This document shows positions 55,299 to 64,000 of a DNA stretch of 64,000 bases, in pieces. This stretch comes from Adiantum capillus-veneris (taxonomy: Eukaryota; Streptophyta; Polypodiopsida; Polypodiales; Pteridaceae). The number at the start of each line of letters is the position of its first letter. Position 1 is the first letter of the stretch. The DNA is taken from NCBI GenBank assembly GCA_014529385.2, contig CM043942.1:19047991-19111990 (forward strand), given 5' to 3'. The translations under genes were made by a program, and so were the position numbers. Below the pieces are notes generated by a model that was given only the letters and a program-made list of their open reading frames with translations, made no database searches and was not told the DNA's origin.

Positions 55299-55307
55299 TA
55301 TATAAAG
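55299..55307 (+). promoter_or_regulatory. TATA box of the Tat-like LTR
   Basis: TATATAAAG followed within about 35 bases by a plausible start region (CTCACTC). In the second LTR the same place reads TATATAAGG. Confidence 0.65.
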
Positions 55308-55911
55308 AGGCCTTCTCTCACTCAAAACCAACACTTCACCCACTTCACCAAGCAACGAAGCTATGACGACATTGCTCACAACGAGGAGCTATGGATGGAG
55401 CTCTACTCTCTCTCCCTCTCTCTCTCTCTCTCCCTCTAGTATGCTACAATACTAGCCCTAAAACCTAAATAAGGAGTCTTCTCTCATGTTCCATGGCCAC
55501 CATCCTCGCCATCATTCTCTAAGGTATTGATGTGTTGCTAGTAGGATCATACCTACTTGCTGGGTTGATTGTTTTTGACAAGGGATTATGCCATCCTTGG
55601 CTTGCTTCTCTATATCCTTGTTATGTATGATCAGATGCCGTTGTATTGTTAAGCTGATGTCTTCTGTATATATATGCTACATAAGTTCCCTAAGCTTCGT
55701 TTCTATGTGTTTTGCCATATGTTTTGATGCCATCATAATGCCAGAAGTCTCGCTTGCCTATGTGCACTATGTGTGAGGTCCCTAAACCTCTTAATTTAGG
55801 GTGGTGCCCCCTTTGTTTTGTTCTTTGCTTGTTTGCATGAGGCGTGGTTTGTGGAGTGTGCACGAGTATAGAGGCCACCCGATTGCACTGATCTTTTTCC
55901 CACTATCATTT

Positions 55912-55930
55912 TGGTGCCCCCACTGAGGAG
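55912..55930 (+). other. Primer binding site of the Tat-like element
   Basis: TGGTGCCCCCACTGAGGAG follows the LTR end after TTT. It is not the initiator-Met type seen in the other elements; it resembles the TGGCGACTCCACTGGGGA type found in some plant gypsy elements. The exact tRNA is uncertain. Confidence 0.55.
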
Positions 55931-56186
55931 GGCTACACAGACTTTCAGTCCACAAGCAATGAAGATGTGCAATCTACAACATGGACGAATAACGTGAGGA
56001 GTTTGCAAATTGAAGAACAGAAGAGGAGGAGGCTTTAGAGGCCTTAAAAGCTTTCATCGAGGTCTTGTTACCAGGTTGCAGTGTCATTGAAATTCAAGAA
56101 GTAAGTTCTTCTACATGCCTTGTTCGTGATCGTCGCCAACGAAGGAGAGTGAGAAGAAGATCTTGATATACCTCTCCTCTCAACCT

Positions 56187-56949
56187 ATGAGTGCTCCAGA
56201 AACCTCCAACGCACACGAGCTTGAAATATTCTACATCAACATACACGAAGGTACTGTGAAACACATTAAGGGAAGAGAAAGCATCACTAGACCTCTCTTT
56301 CCTGAGGAGCCGACTAAGAGGAGGAAGATCACCTCTACACCTAAGTGGCCCAAGGCCGCAGCGCGTGCTCAAGCGTAAGGTAACATTTGGCTTAATCTCA
56401 TTAATAAGGGATTACATGACCACTACAAGCAAGAAAAAGGCTAGTGAGAAACCAACTTCAACCTCCAACTTGCAACCACGACTCTCACCCCTAAATCCTC
56501 CTGAAGCAAAGAGGCGAAGGCTTGCCTACAAGATTGCCGCCCGTCTGCGAGTGCTCCCAGTGAACTTTGTGAATCCAGACACCACCAATCCCAAGCCAAC
56601 CTCCTGTCCGCGTGAAGATCACTTTGGATATTGTCCAAAGTGCTTTGGAGACCAAGTGAAAAGCCTCCCTGCCCTACCTTTGCTGCTAATTTTCAAGAAG
56701 TTATCTCAATCTAAGGAAACTATCTTAGTTGATGATGTGCTGCACATTAATGGTGTCACTTTCATTCGTCATGCTGATTATGGTAATACCATCCAATTGT
56801 TGCTTGCTAAAAGGCTCAGCATTGTACAAAGTGTTGCCATCACGCCTTACGTCTTCACAGATGCATCAGGAAGAGTCGAAGTGATCCGAGGTGCTGACCT
56901 TTTGTGGCTGATCAGGCTCATTGGTCCCAAGGTGGTGCAACTAAGCTAG
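56187..56949 (+). CDS. Extra ORF upstream of gag, possibly spliced
   Basis: A first frame (ATG 56187, 63 codons) ends in TAA at 56376 and a second frame (ATG 56416 to 56949, 177 codons) follows in another frame. The TAA lies inside GTAAGG (56375-56380), a splice donor. Acceptors at 56429 (ACAAG) or 56444 (GCTAG) both give an in-frame join, making one protein of roughly 230-240 residues. It has basic, Pro-rich N-terminal sequence (EAKRRRLAYKIAARLR) and a C-terminal half with HFGYCPKCFGDQVKSLP, ILVDDVLHINGVTFIRHADYG and VIRGADLLWLIRLIGP. I do not recognise a domain; a CPKC pair could bind metal. Extra frames of unknown role before gag are known in Ogre-type elements. Confidence 0.6.
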
Positions 56950-57284
56950 GCTCTTGTGTGTAAGTATGGATTCCAATAATGAGAATGATGATCCCTGCAT
57001 GTTTACTTTCCATTTTGTGCGTCATATCCGTGTGAATATTTGTATTGATAGAAAAATCTTTTATCAACAAAGAATAGTCCTGTTGTTTGGAGCTGAGAGA
57101 CTTGGAGAAATCTTGCGCTCTCCTCATCCTGTCATTCTACCCTTACTAGACTATTACCATTCCTTTGATGTGTCGATCTTCATCCTATTTTGAGCTAAGT
57201 TGTGCTAAAGCTCCAAATTGTAATTACCATACTCTATTTTAAAATAAATTGGATCTGTTTGTGTAATTGTTTACTCTCTCACTT

Positions 57285-58619
57285 ATGGCCTTCCCTAATT
57301 TTTATGGTAAGCTTGGGGAGGTTGCTCCAGACTTTTTGGATAATTTGGAAATGGCCTTTCTGGTATCGGGAAGGGATGAAGAAGCTACTAAGTTAAGGGC
57401 CTTTCCTTTGGTCTTGAGGGAAGGTGCAAAATTATGGTATCAAACTTTGGCACCTGAAGAAAGAAGAGACTGGGAGTCCTTAAAGATGGCCTTCATCGAA
57501 GAATTTCGCCGCCATGAGCCTCCAGAGGAGATATGGAGACAACTCTTAGAGCTACGCCAAACATCACCCAATGACTATAGAAGCTATGAAGGAAATTTTT
57601 CCAACCTGTGGGAGAAATGGTGTGCATCACTAGGTGAAGGAGAAAGGGCGCCAGAATGCCTAAAGAAGGGCTGTTTCCTAGCAGGGCTTTACCCCATCCT
57701 TCGAGAAAAGGTAAAAGGTAAATTCTCAGATACCTTTGATAAAGCTATGACTTATGCAAGGGAGAAGGATAGGAAGTTAAAATTCCAAGCTCAACTACAA
57801 GGGGGAATGGAGCCTCCACCGCTAGCTCAACCTACGGCAAGGGTAGTAGTAGGGACAGGAGCAACAGACCAAGAGTCCTCTCAACAAGAATTACTTCAAC
57901 AAATCACCAATCAACTAGAGAGCCTGTCCATCAATCTGGTTCAAGGTGTAAGGGCTCCCCAGCCAGGAAATGAACGAAATAGACAAGAAGGACAAAGGCA
58001 AGCACGTGAGTACATTTGCTACAACTGTGGAGAGGTAGGTCACGGCATGTATTATTGCCCCCATCCACGACGCTATCAAGGAAATGGTAATCAAAGACGG
58101 CCTCCTCGCCAGCAAGTCACTCCTCCTCGAGCTAGGCCACTAAATGGACAAAATGCACACGTGGCTCCACCAATCCAAATATTGAGACCCCCTCCTCCAC
58201 CACCACAAGCACCAACAGAGATCCCTCCACTACCATCGGGAGGGGAGGACAGGGCTGTCTCTGTCATAAGTCTTGACAATGGTAAGGATAAAGGGAAAGA
58301 AAAAATGGAGGAAGCTGTTGCCATGCCAATAAAGAGAGTTAGGAGACAAAGAACTGATGAAATGGAAGCTTCAGAGCCGGATAAAGGGAATGAGGGTTCC
58401 TCCCAAGTGATAGGAGACAAGAAAAGGAAGAGTAGGTCAAGGAGGCACATAGGAGTAGAAGACTTTCCACTTGGGGTAGGATCCATACCTTACGACCTGG
58501 TAGCAGATGTGAGTAAGCAAGGACCAAAGATTTCATGGCATCAACTGCTCCACCTTTCCCCAAAGATGCGTAGAACCTGGTCTAAGATGGTCAGCACCAG
58601 GAGGGCTAAGGCAAAGTAA
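57285..58619 (+). CDS. Gag protein of the Tat-like element
   Basis: The first in-frame ATG is 57285, giving 444 residues. The retrotransposon Gag domain occupies about residues 1-170 (YGKLGEVAPDFLDNLEMAF, AKLWYQTLAPEERRDWESLKMAFIEEF, KGCFLAGLYPILREKV). A CCHC zinc knuckle CYNCGEVGHGMYYC is at about 245-258, followed by Pro-rich and Lys/Arg-rich tails. The frame ends in a single TAA at 58617 and continues open in the same frame into pol. That stop lies within AAAGTAAGT, a consensus splice donor. No damage is seen. Confidence 0.88.
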   Translation: MAFPNFYGKLGEVAPDFLDNLEMAFLVSGRDEEATKLRAFPLVLREGAKLWYQTLAPEERRDWESLKMAFIEEFRRHEPPEEIWRQLLELRQTSPNDYRSYEGNFSNLWEKWCASLGEGERAPECLKKGCFLAGLYPILREKVKGKFSDTFDKAMTYAREKDRKLKFQAQLQGGMEPPPLAQPTARVVVGTGATDQESSQQELLQQITNQLESLSINLVQGVRAPQPGNERNRQEGQRQAREYICYNCGEVGHGMYYCPHPRRYQGNGNQRRPPRQQVTPPRARPLNGQNAHVAPPIQILRPPPPPPQAPTEIPPLPSGGEDRAVSVISLDNGKDKGKEKMEEAVAMPIKRVRRQRTDEMEASEPDKGNEGSSQVIGDKKRKSRSRRHIGVEDFPLGVGSIPYDLVADVSKQGPKISWHQLLHLSPKMRRTWSKMVSTRRAKAK

Positions 58620-58643
58620 GTTGGGTCTATTAGTGCAAGAGGC

Positions 58644-61600
58644 ATGAAGGATATCGTGTCAGTCATTGATGCAGAGATTAAGAGTCAGCGAGTCTCCAAT
58701 GTGTACGTAGATGGTGGAGCCGAGATTTGTGTTATGACAGAGAAATTAATGCACAGGTTGGGTTTGGAAGTAAACGAGCAAACTTCCTCACAAGCTAAGA
58801 TGGCAAATAATGTAAGGGTGGCTTGTGTGGGAAAGGTTAATGGAGTGAAGGTTTCAGCTTTTGGTGTGGCAATCTCAATTGATGCTTATGTGATCCGAAC
58901 TAAGGGGGAGGGCTATCCGCTAATCCTTGGAAGACCTTGGCTTATGGCTATGAAATCTAGGAAAGATTGGGAGACAGGTTCCCTTGAGTTGCGACCAAAT
59001 CATAAGGTAGGTGGCAAGCAACAAAAAATTGTGTATGACATGAAGCAGGGTAGACAACAAGACCTAGAGATGGAGACTTCTATGGATGAATGGAGCACAA
59101 GCAATTGCTCTTCATTTGAGGATGAGTCATCTGAGGAGGATGCTAGCTCTTTGGAAGTCATGGGTATAATACTGCGAAACCCAGAAGGAGAAGGTGGTCA
59201 AGACTCTCTAAACAAGGAAGAAGCCACAGGCTTAGAGGAGATGCTAGCTAAGGACCTACTAGAAGAAGAGAGAGAACCCTATTTGCAGGTACTAAAGAAG
59301 CATGCTGGCCTCTTTATAACTGATTACGAGCACATTAAAGGAGTGACGGTAACCCAACACCATATCCAATTAAAGGAAGGTGCCAAACCAGTGGTGCAAA
59401 GGCTAAGGAGATTAGGGCTAGTGCAACAAGATGCACTCTTAAAAGAAGTAAAAAGATTACTCAAGGCAGGATTTATCTACCCAGTGGAAGATTCTGAGTG
59501 GGTGTCTCCAGTTGTGGTAGCACCAAAGAAAAATGGGAAGTGGAGGGTATGTGTGGATTACAAGCCTCTAAACGCAGCCACAAAAAGGGACCATTTTCCT
59601 TTGCCTTTTCAAGATGAAATACTAAATGAAGTGGCTAGTCATGAAAGGTACACAGTGTGTGATGGGTACTCAGGCTACTTCCAAATCGGAATTGCAGATG
59701 AATACCAAAGAAAGACTACCTTCATAACACATTGGGGGTGTTTTGCTTATAGAGTTATGCCTTTTGGTTTAACTAATGCCCCAGCTACTTTCCAGAGGTT
59801 TATGAACTTGGTGTTTCAACCTTACTTTGGTAAGTCCATACGAGTCTTCATTGATGATTTTTGCATTTACAGCTCTAGGGAAGTACATCTGTCCAAGGTT
59901 GATGAAGGTTTCACCCGTCTGGCCCAATTGGGTGGGCAATTGAATAAAGACAAGTGCCACATAGGTGAGAGCAAGGTCACTCTACTAGGCCATGTTGTGT
60001 CTCAAGATGGTATTGAGGCTGACCCTGAAAAGGTAAATACATTGTTAGCTTTACCTACTCCTTCAAACGTGAAGCAACTAGTCTCCTTCATTCAAAAGGT
60101 TCGCTACATGGGACGATTCATACATCTCCTTTCTCAGGCAATCTATCCTTTGCAGCAGCTCACTAAACACACTACATTGACATGGAGTGAGGAGGGTGAA
60201 AGGTGCTTTCAAGAAGTTAAAACCATTTTGAGCTCATTGCCTGTCGTCCTACAACCCACATTGGGTGAATTATTCTATGTAAATCCTAGTGTAGGTCCAG
60301 AAGCTCTAGGAGCTGTCTTGATGCAAAAAGACCCAAAGACATCTCTCATGAGACCAGTCTACTTCTCTAGTAGAGTGATGACAGCTGCTGAAAAGGGTTT
60401 CAGCGCAACTGAGCAATTGGTGCTAGCTCTTAAGTTTGCAGTGGAGAAGTTTCGGGCTTACTTACTTCCGAGACAATTTGTGGTGATCACAATTGAGGAG
60501 GTTTTTCCATATGCCCTACAACACATGGAATTGTCTCAAAGAATAGCAAAGTGGGTGGTGCAGCTTCAAGAGTTTGACTACACACTACAAGTAGAGGATT
60601 CCACCCGTGCTTGTTTGGCAGATGTCCTCACACAAAGGTGTTATGAGAAGGCCAAGAAAGAGGCACCTAGTAAGGTACCGCCTATCCCGGAGCCTGAAGT
60701 TCTACTGGGAGCACACAGTCTGTATTTTGATGGGGCTTACAAGAGGACCAAAGACAAGGCATCAGCATGCATAGTAATATTAGGTCCAGAGAAGGAGAAG
60801 ATCTTTGCAAAAGGGTTTCATCTAAAAGAGGTTCATTCTAACAATGAGGCAGAGTACCATGCCCTTGTTTTAGGGTTGCAATGTTGTCTTTCTCAGGGCA
60901 TCACAAAGCTAAATGTTTTTGGTGACTCCATGTTGATTGTTAAGCAAATGGTTGGTGTATGGGCCTGTAAAAATGACAAAATGTCTGTTAAGATGAGGGA
61001 AGCAAAGGCCTTGTTGAAGGGTTTTAAAGAAGTTCGAGTGCACTTTGTACCTAGAGATCAAAATCGAGAAGCAGATGCCTTAGCAGGTGAAGAACTACAA
61101 ACTCTCATAGTAGGTGCTATCCTTGTGAAAAGTCCTTTATACCAGGGAAAGGAGGAGCTGCATGATTTACTTTACTTTCTTGAGCATTGTGAAGCACCCT
61201 CTGGTATGAGTAAAAGTGAACGTAGGTGGTTGGCAAAAAAGGCTACCAGCTATAGCTTAGTGAATGAGGACTTGTATTGTAGAGGGAAAGATGCTGTCTT
61301 AAGGAGAGTTCCTGCATCCCAAGAGATAAAGGATATTTTGTTTAGTTGTCATGAAGGTGTGTGTGGTGGCCACTTTGCACAAGAGATTACTAGCAGAAAG
61401 ATTTTACAAGCAGGGTTCACGTGGCCAAGCCTCCATCGAGATGTACAACATTGGTGCCGCACATGTGAGGTTTGCCAAAAGGCTGGACCAAGGCGTCTTA
61501 CCCATGAAAATCAGCATCCAATCAAAACCTATGCGCCATTTGAAAAACGGGGGATAGATGCAATAGGGCCACTACCTTGCACTCAATCAGGGAAGGAATA

Positions 61601-61739
61601 CATCATTATGGGGGTGGAGTACATGACCAGATGGGCAGAAGCTCGTCCCACAAAGCGCATCACAGCCAAGGACGTGAGTGATTTCATTTTTGAATGCTTG
61701 TTGCCGTTTTGGCACACCTTTGGAGATTCTCTCGGATAG
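58644..61739 (+). CDS. Pol protein of the Tat-like element (protease, RT, two RNase H, integrase N-part)
   Basis: 1031 codons, same frame as gag. Approximate residues: aspartic protease VYVDGGAEICVM (20-31), in the DGG form usual for Tat and Athila relatives; reverse transcriptase WVSPVVVAPKKNGKWRVCVDY (about 285-305) with FIDDFCIYS at the catalytic site (about 403); first RNase H (about 550-660), in which the usual TDH word near ITIEEVFPYAL is not recognisable; second, archaeal-type RNase H (about 690-810) with LYFDGAYKR, NNEAEYHAL, FGDSMLIV and DQNREADALA; integrase zinc finger CRTCEVCQ (about 935) and first catalytic Asp in GIDAIGPL (about 971). A one-base shift near 61718 ends this frame inside integrase; the rest is in the next entry. 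A join from the donor at 58616 to an acceptor at 58684 would keep frame. Confidence 0.92.
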   Translation: MKDIVSVIDAEIKSQRVSNVYVDGGAEICVMTEKLMHRLGLEVNEQTSSQAKMANNVRVACVGKVNGVKVSAFGVAISIDAYVIRTKGEGYPLILGRPWLMAMKSRKDWETGSLELRPNHKVGGKQQKIVYDMKQGRQQDLEMETSMDEWSTSNCSSFEDESSEEDASSLEVMGIILRNPEGEGGQDSLNKEEATGLEEMLAKDLLEEEREPYLQVLKKHAGLFITDYEHIKGVTVTQHHIQLKEGAKPVVQRLRRLGLVQQDALLKEVKRLLKAGFIYPVEDSEWVSPVVVAPKKNGKWRVCVDYKPLNAATKRDHFPLPFQDEILNEVASHERYTVCDGYSGYFQIGIADEYQRKTTFITHWGCFAYRVMPFGLTNAPATFQRFMNLVFQPYFGKSIRVFIDDFCIYSSREVHLSKVDEGFTRLAQLGGQLNKDKCHIGESKVTLLGHVVSQDGIEADPEKVNTLLALPTPSNVKQLVSFIQKVRYMGRFIHLLSQAIYPLQQLTKHTTLTWSEEGERCFQEVKTILSSLPVVLQPTLGELFYVNPSVGPEALGAVLMQKDPKTSLMRPVYFSSRVMTAAEKGFSATEQLVLALKFAVEKFRAYLLPRQFVVITIEEVFPYALQHMELSQRIAKWVVQLQEFDYTLQVEDSTRACLADVLTQRCYEKAKKEAPSKVPPIPEPEVLLGAHSLYFDGAYKRTKDKASACIVILGPEKEKIFAKGFHLKEVHSNNEAEYHALVLGLQCCLSQGITKLNVFGDSMLIVKQMVGVWACKNDKMSVKMREAKALLKGFKEVRVHFVPRDQNREADALAGEELQTLIVGAILVKSPLYQGKEELHDLLYFLEHCEAPSGMSKSERRWLAKKATSYSLVNEDLYCRGKDAVLRRVPASQEIKDILFSCHEGVCGGHFAQEITSRKILQAGFTWPSLHRDVQHWCRTCEVCQKAGPRRLTHENQHPIKTYAPFEKRGIDAIGPLPCTQSGKEYIIMGVEYMTRWAEARPTKRITAKDVSDFIFECLLPFWHTFGDSLG

Positions 61740-62478
61740 GGGACCGAGATTTCGAGCTGATTTAGTCGGGCAATTGATGAGCAAGTTAAAAATCAAGCGT
61801 AGGCACTCTACACCATACTACCCTCAGTGAAATGGTCTTGTGGAAAAGGTAAACGGTCTTATATGTAAAATCATCACTAAGCAAGTCCATTTACATCCTA
61901 AGGCATGGGACAAACACCTAGATGCAGCACTTTGGGCCTACAGAACATCCTTTAAAACATCCTTGGGGTATACACCTTTTCACTTGGTTTACGGGCAAGA
62001 GGCACTATTGCCTATAGAAGTGGAGCTAGCGAGCCTCTGAGTTCTAAAAGCACATCAAGAGGATAGTCAAGAGAAGCAGGTGGAAGGAAGAATCATCGAT
62101 TTGGAGAGGTTAGGGCTAGATCGAGAGTCAACAGTGAAGTACTATGCAGCCCAGGCAGAGAAGAAACGAAAGAAGTTCAATCGCAACCTTGTCAAGAAAG
62201 GTATCAAGGAAGGTTCTTTAGTGCTCAGATACGACAATCGCTTTGATCGCAAGAAGGATGGTAAGTTCTTGCTTAAGTGGGAAGGCCCTTTTGTAGTGAT
62301 ACAGAGGTTCTCAAATGGTAGTTACCAACTAGGTGACCTAGATGGTAAGGTACATCAGACCCCGGTAAATGGTTGGCGATTGAAGGCCTACCAATGTCGT
62401 CTTTCACAGCCATATGCTGGTGAAATCAATGCTAAGGATGGTTCAGAGGAGAGCTCATCATATTCGAGCTCCAACTAA
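61722..62478 (+). pseudogene. Integrase C-terminal half, frameshifted with two stops
   Basis: After the shift, the sequence reads GTPLEILSDRGPRF (second catalytic Asp), YYPQ-stop-NGLVEKVNGL (third catalytic residue Glu), AALWAYRTSFKTSLGYTPFHLVYGQEALLPIEVELASL-stop-VLKAHQ, then a C-terminal domain with VLRYDNRFDRKKDGKFLLKWEGPFVV (GPY/F-like) to the stop at 62478. Both internal stops are TGA. Three small lesions in about 350 bases are the only clear damage in this young element, so integrase supplied by another copy would be needed. Confidence 0.85.
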
Positions 62479-62803
62479 GGTAACAATCATGTACATAGTC
62501 GTTTCAAAAAAAAAAAAAAAGGAAAAAAAGAGAAGAAAAAAAGAAAAAACGAGAATGCTACCAGTGAAAGCGGATATTGACAATGGATGGGATATGGCTT
62601 TCAAGGGTCTAGGAGACCAGTTGTTAGTCATGGATGGATACAATTATTCATCAGAAAGGACTAAACAGGATGCATCAGCCAAGAAAGCAGTAACATGGCA
62701 AATTCAATTGGTACCAGGTGGGTAAGTATTCAAGAGAACCCTATTGTAGCACAACCTACATCTAGAGGCATCAAATACCTCTAGCTTAAGGGGGAGGGCT
62801 ATA
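62479..62803 (+). other. 3' untranslated region and polypurine tract of the Tat-like element
   Basis: An A-rich tract (about 62506-62550) is followed by ordinary sequence and then the polypurine tract TTAAGGGGGAGGG (62786-62798), which primes plus-strand DNA synthesis, directly before the LTR. No tandem repeat is seen here. Confidence 0.8.
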
Positions 62804-64000
62804 TGATGCATGGTTTTTAGGACCCCTTCTGAAGATGCAATAAAGGCACAATCAGTTGTTGGGGAGATGAGGATACTCTAGTCCAAGGGATCTCGAAAGA
62901 GAAGAAAAATCTACTTCACAAGCACCAAAGAGTAAAAAGTGCCATGGATAGAAGATACGTGGGAACGAGCTCTTATGCATGCCTACAACCTATATCTTAC
63001 AGAATAGCCCATTCTAGGTGTGAATTTCTAGTGAAATTTACACGAGGATGTTCGTGTGGACTCACAGCACAGCATACTCCGTTTTCACTTTTTTTACCGA
63101 CAGTAAATATTTTTTACCACAGTAAATATTTTTCACCTACATGGTAAATACAAATCACTTTTTACCTACAGTAACTTTTTTACCCATGGTAAATATTTTT
63201 TACTGCACCATAAGTATTTGGTAGGTAACAGTTCACTGTTACTAGAAGCAGTGATTGGGCATCAACAATGCAGTTACACGAGGAGAAAAGGGGAAAATCT
63301 TATGGTAAAGGTGAGTCAACAGGGATAAAGACTTTTGAGTTGAAAAGAGACATGCTGATTTTTTCAAAGAACACATGTCAAAAGAAGCCATGGTTGAGGA
63401 TTTTTTGAGAATTTGATATTCAGGAGGACCCAGCTGCCACCTCCCCCCCGCAGGTCCCCCCCTGACATGTGCAGAACCTCCAGTTTCAACAGCCACCTTA
63501 CCTGCTCTTAAATGCTGGTCAAGGGCTTATCCCCATGTGTCACAGTCAGAAAAATCAGCATTTACCCTCCCCTCTCACATCACTCTAGAGAATATCTTGA
63601 TGGTGACATATCAGGTGACCTCAATCTGTTGACCACCCTAAGCAAAAAGTAACCCCAATCAACGGATGTAAGCATGTTTATCCCTAATCCTAAACCCTCT
63701 CAGAAACCTATATAAGGAGGCCTTCTCTCACTCAAAACCAACACTTCACCCACTTCACCAAGCAACGAAGCTATGACGACATTGCTCACAACGAGGAGCT
63801 ATGGATGGAGCTCTACTCTCTCTCCCTCTCTCTCTCTCCCTCTAGTATGCTACATTACTAGCCCTAAAACCTAAATAAGGAGTCTTCTCTCATGCTCCAT
63901 GGCCACCATCCTCGCCATCATTCTCTAAGGTATTGATGTGTTGCTAGTAGGATCATACCTACTTGCTGGGTTGATTGTTTTTGACAAGGGATTATGCCAT
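62804..64000 (+). repeat. 3' LTR of the Tat-like element (runs off window)
   Basis: Matches 54394-55594 throughout, with about 18 substitutions and a shorter CT tract. The last 300 or so bases of the LTR and the flanking target duplication are beyond the window end. Confidence 0.95.

Larger units (their letters stand above)
54394..55908 (+). repeat. 5' LTR of the Tat-like element (about 1.5 kb)
   Basis: Begins TGATGCATGG, the same start as at 62804, and ends CACTATCA just before TTT and the primer binding site. It contains a short inverted-repeat cluster (54680-54795), a TATA box (55299), CT tract (about 55408-55437) and probably the RNA start after the TATA box. Confidence 0.9.
54394..64000 (+). 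mobile_element. Tat-like Ty3/gypsy retrotransposon, near-complete
   Basis: LTR 54394-55908, primer binding site, extra ORF, gag, pol, integrase C-terminus, polypurine tract, and second LTR from 62804 past the window edge. About 18 substitutions and one 4-base CT-tract difference separate the two LTRs over 1.19 kb (hand count), so insertion was recent compared with its neighbours. Two RNase H domains and a frame before gag point to the Tat lineage (which includes Ogre). Possible target duplication GGTCC (54389-54393) cannot be tested because the other end is off the window. Confidence 0.95.

Noticed and set aside
54394-55908. The 54394 and 62804 repeats as a segmental duplication
   Set aside because: They flank primer binding site, gag-pol and polypurine tract in the correct order, so they are LTRs.

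Overview
The window is plant nuclear DNA with spliced plant-type genes, plant LTR retrotransposons, En/Spm (CACTA) transposons, a decayed PPR gene and many long GA/CT/CA microsatellites. No bacterial, organellar or rRNA/tRNA gene was seen. The PPR wording (blocks resembling VLGNALGDMYARCGALEKAQ) resembles the expanded PPR sets of ferns and other seed-free plants, so a large repeat-rich fern-like genome is the best guess; this is inference, not proof.

Layout. 1-6197 (minus): 5' part of a Ty3/gypsy element with a gag-pol frame open for 1417 codons to the window edge, preceded by its leader, primer binding site and LTR. 6198-6845: a copia remnant. 6846-10330: microsatellite-rich DNA without a convincing gene. 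10330-14110: a PPR pseudogene with nested tandem duplications and a 677-bp terminal-inverted-repeat insertion. 14851-17125: the only likely host genes, an unrecognised multi-exon gene and an intact 241-codon gene with a TATA box. 17150-22275: decayed copia sequence, a copia LTR and an LTR fragment. 23789-54393: apparently one very large, old minus-strand Ty3/gypsy element (broken gag, pol and a separate coiled-coil frame), interrupted by two CACTA elements and a deleted copia element. 54394-64000: a young Tat-like Ty3/gypsy element on the plus strand.

Main observations. (1) Seven copies of a 24-bp palindrome recur every 278-286 bp once the two CACTA insertions are removed (27141 to 42365), with an eighth copy at 54162. 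This is an old tandem array in which the palindrome is conserved and the rest has drifted. (2) Two CACTA elements (27905-35054 minus, 35323-41669 plus), each with matching 12-bp ends and its own 3-bp target duplication, lie head to head in neighbouring array units. They have lost different parts of the same transposase gene. (3) The first CACTA element carries a fragment of a heavy-metal-associated (HMA/HIPP-type) host gene. (4) The young Tat-like element has an extra frame before gag, two RNase H domains, and stop codons at two frame boundaries that lie inside consensus splice donors.

Inferred order of events: array and old gypsy element, then CACTA and copia insertions into it; the Tat-like element is recent, since its LTRs differ by about 1.5% by my hand count.
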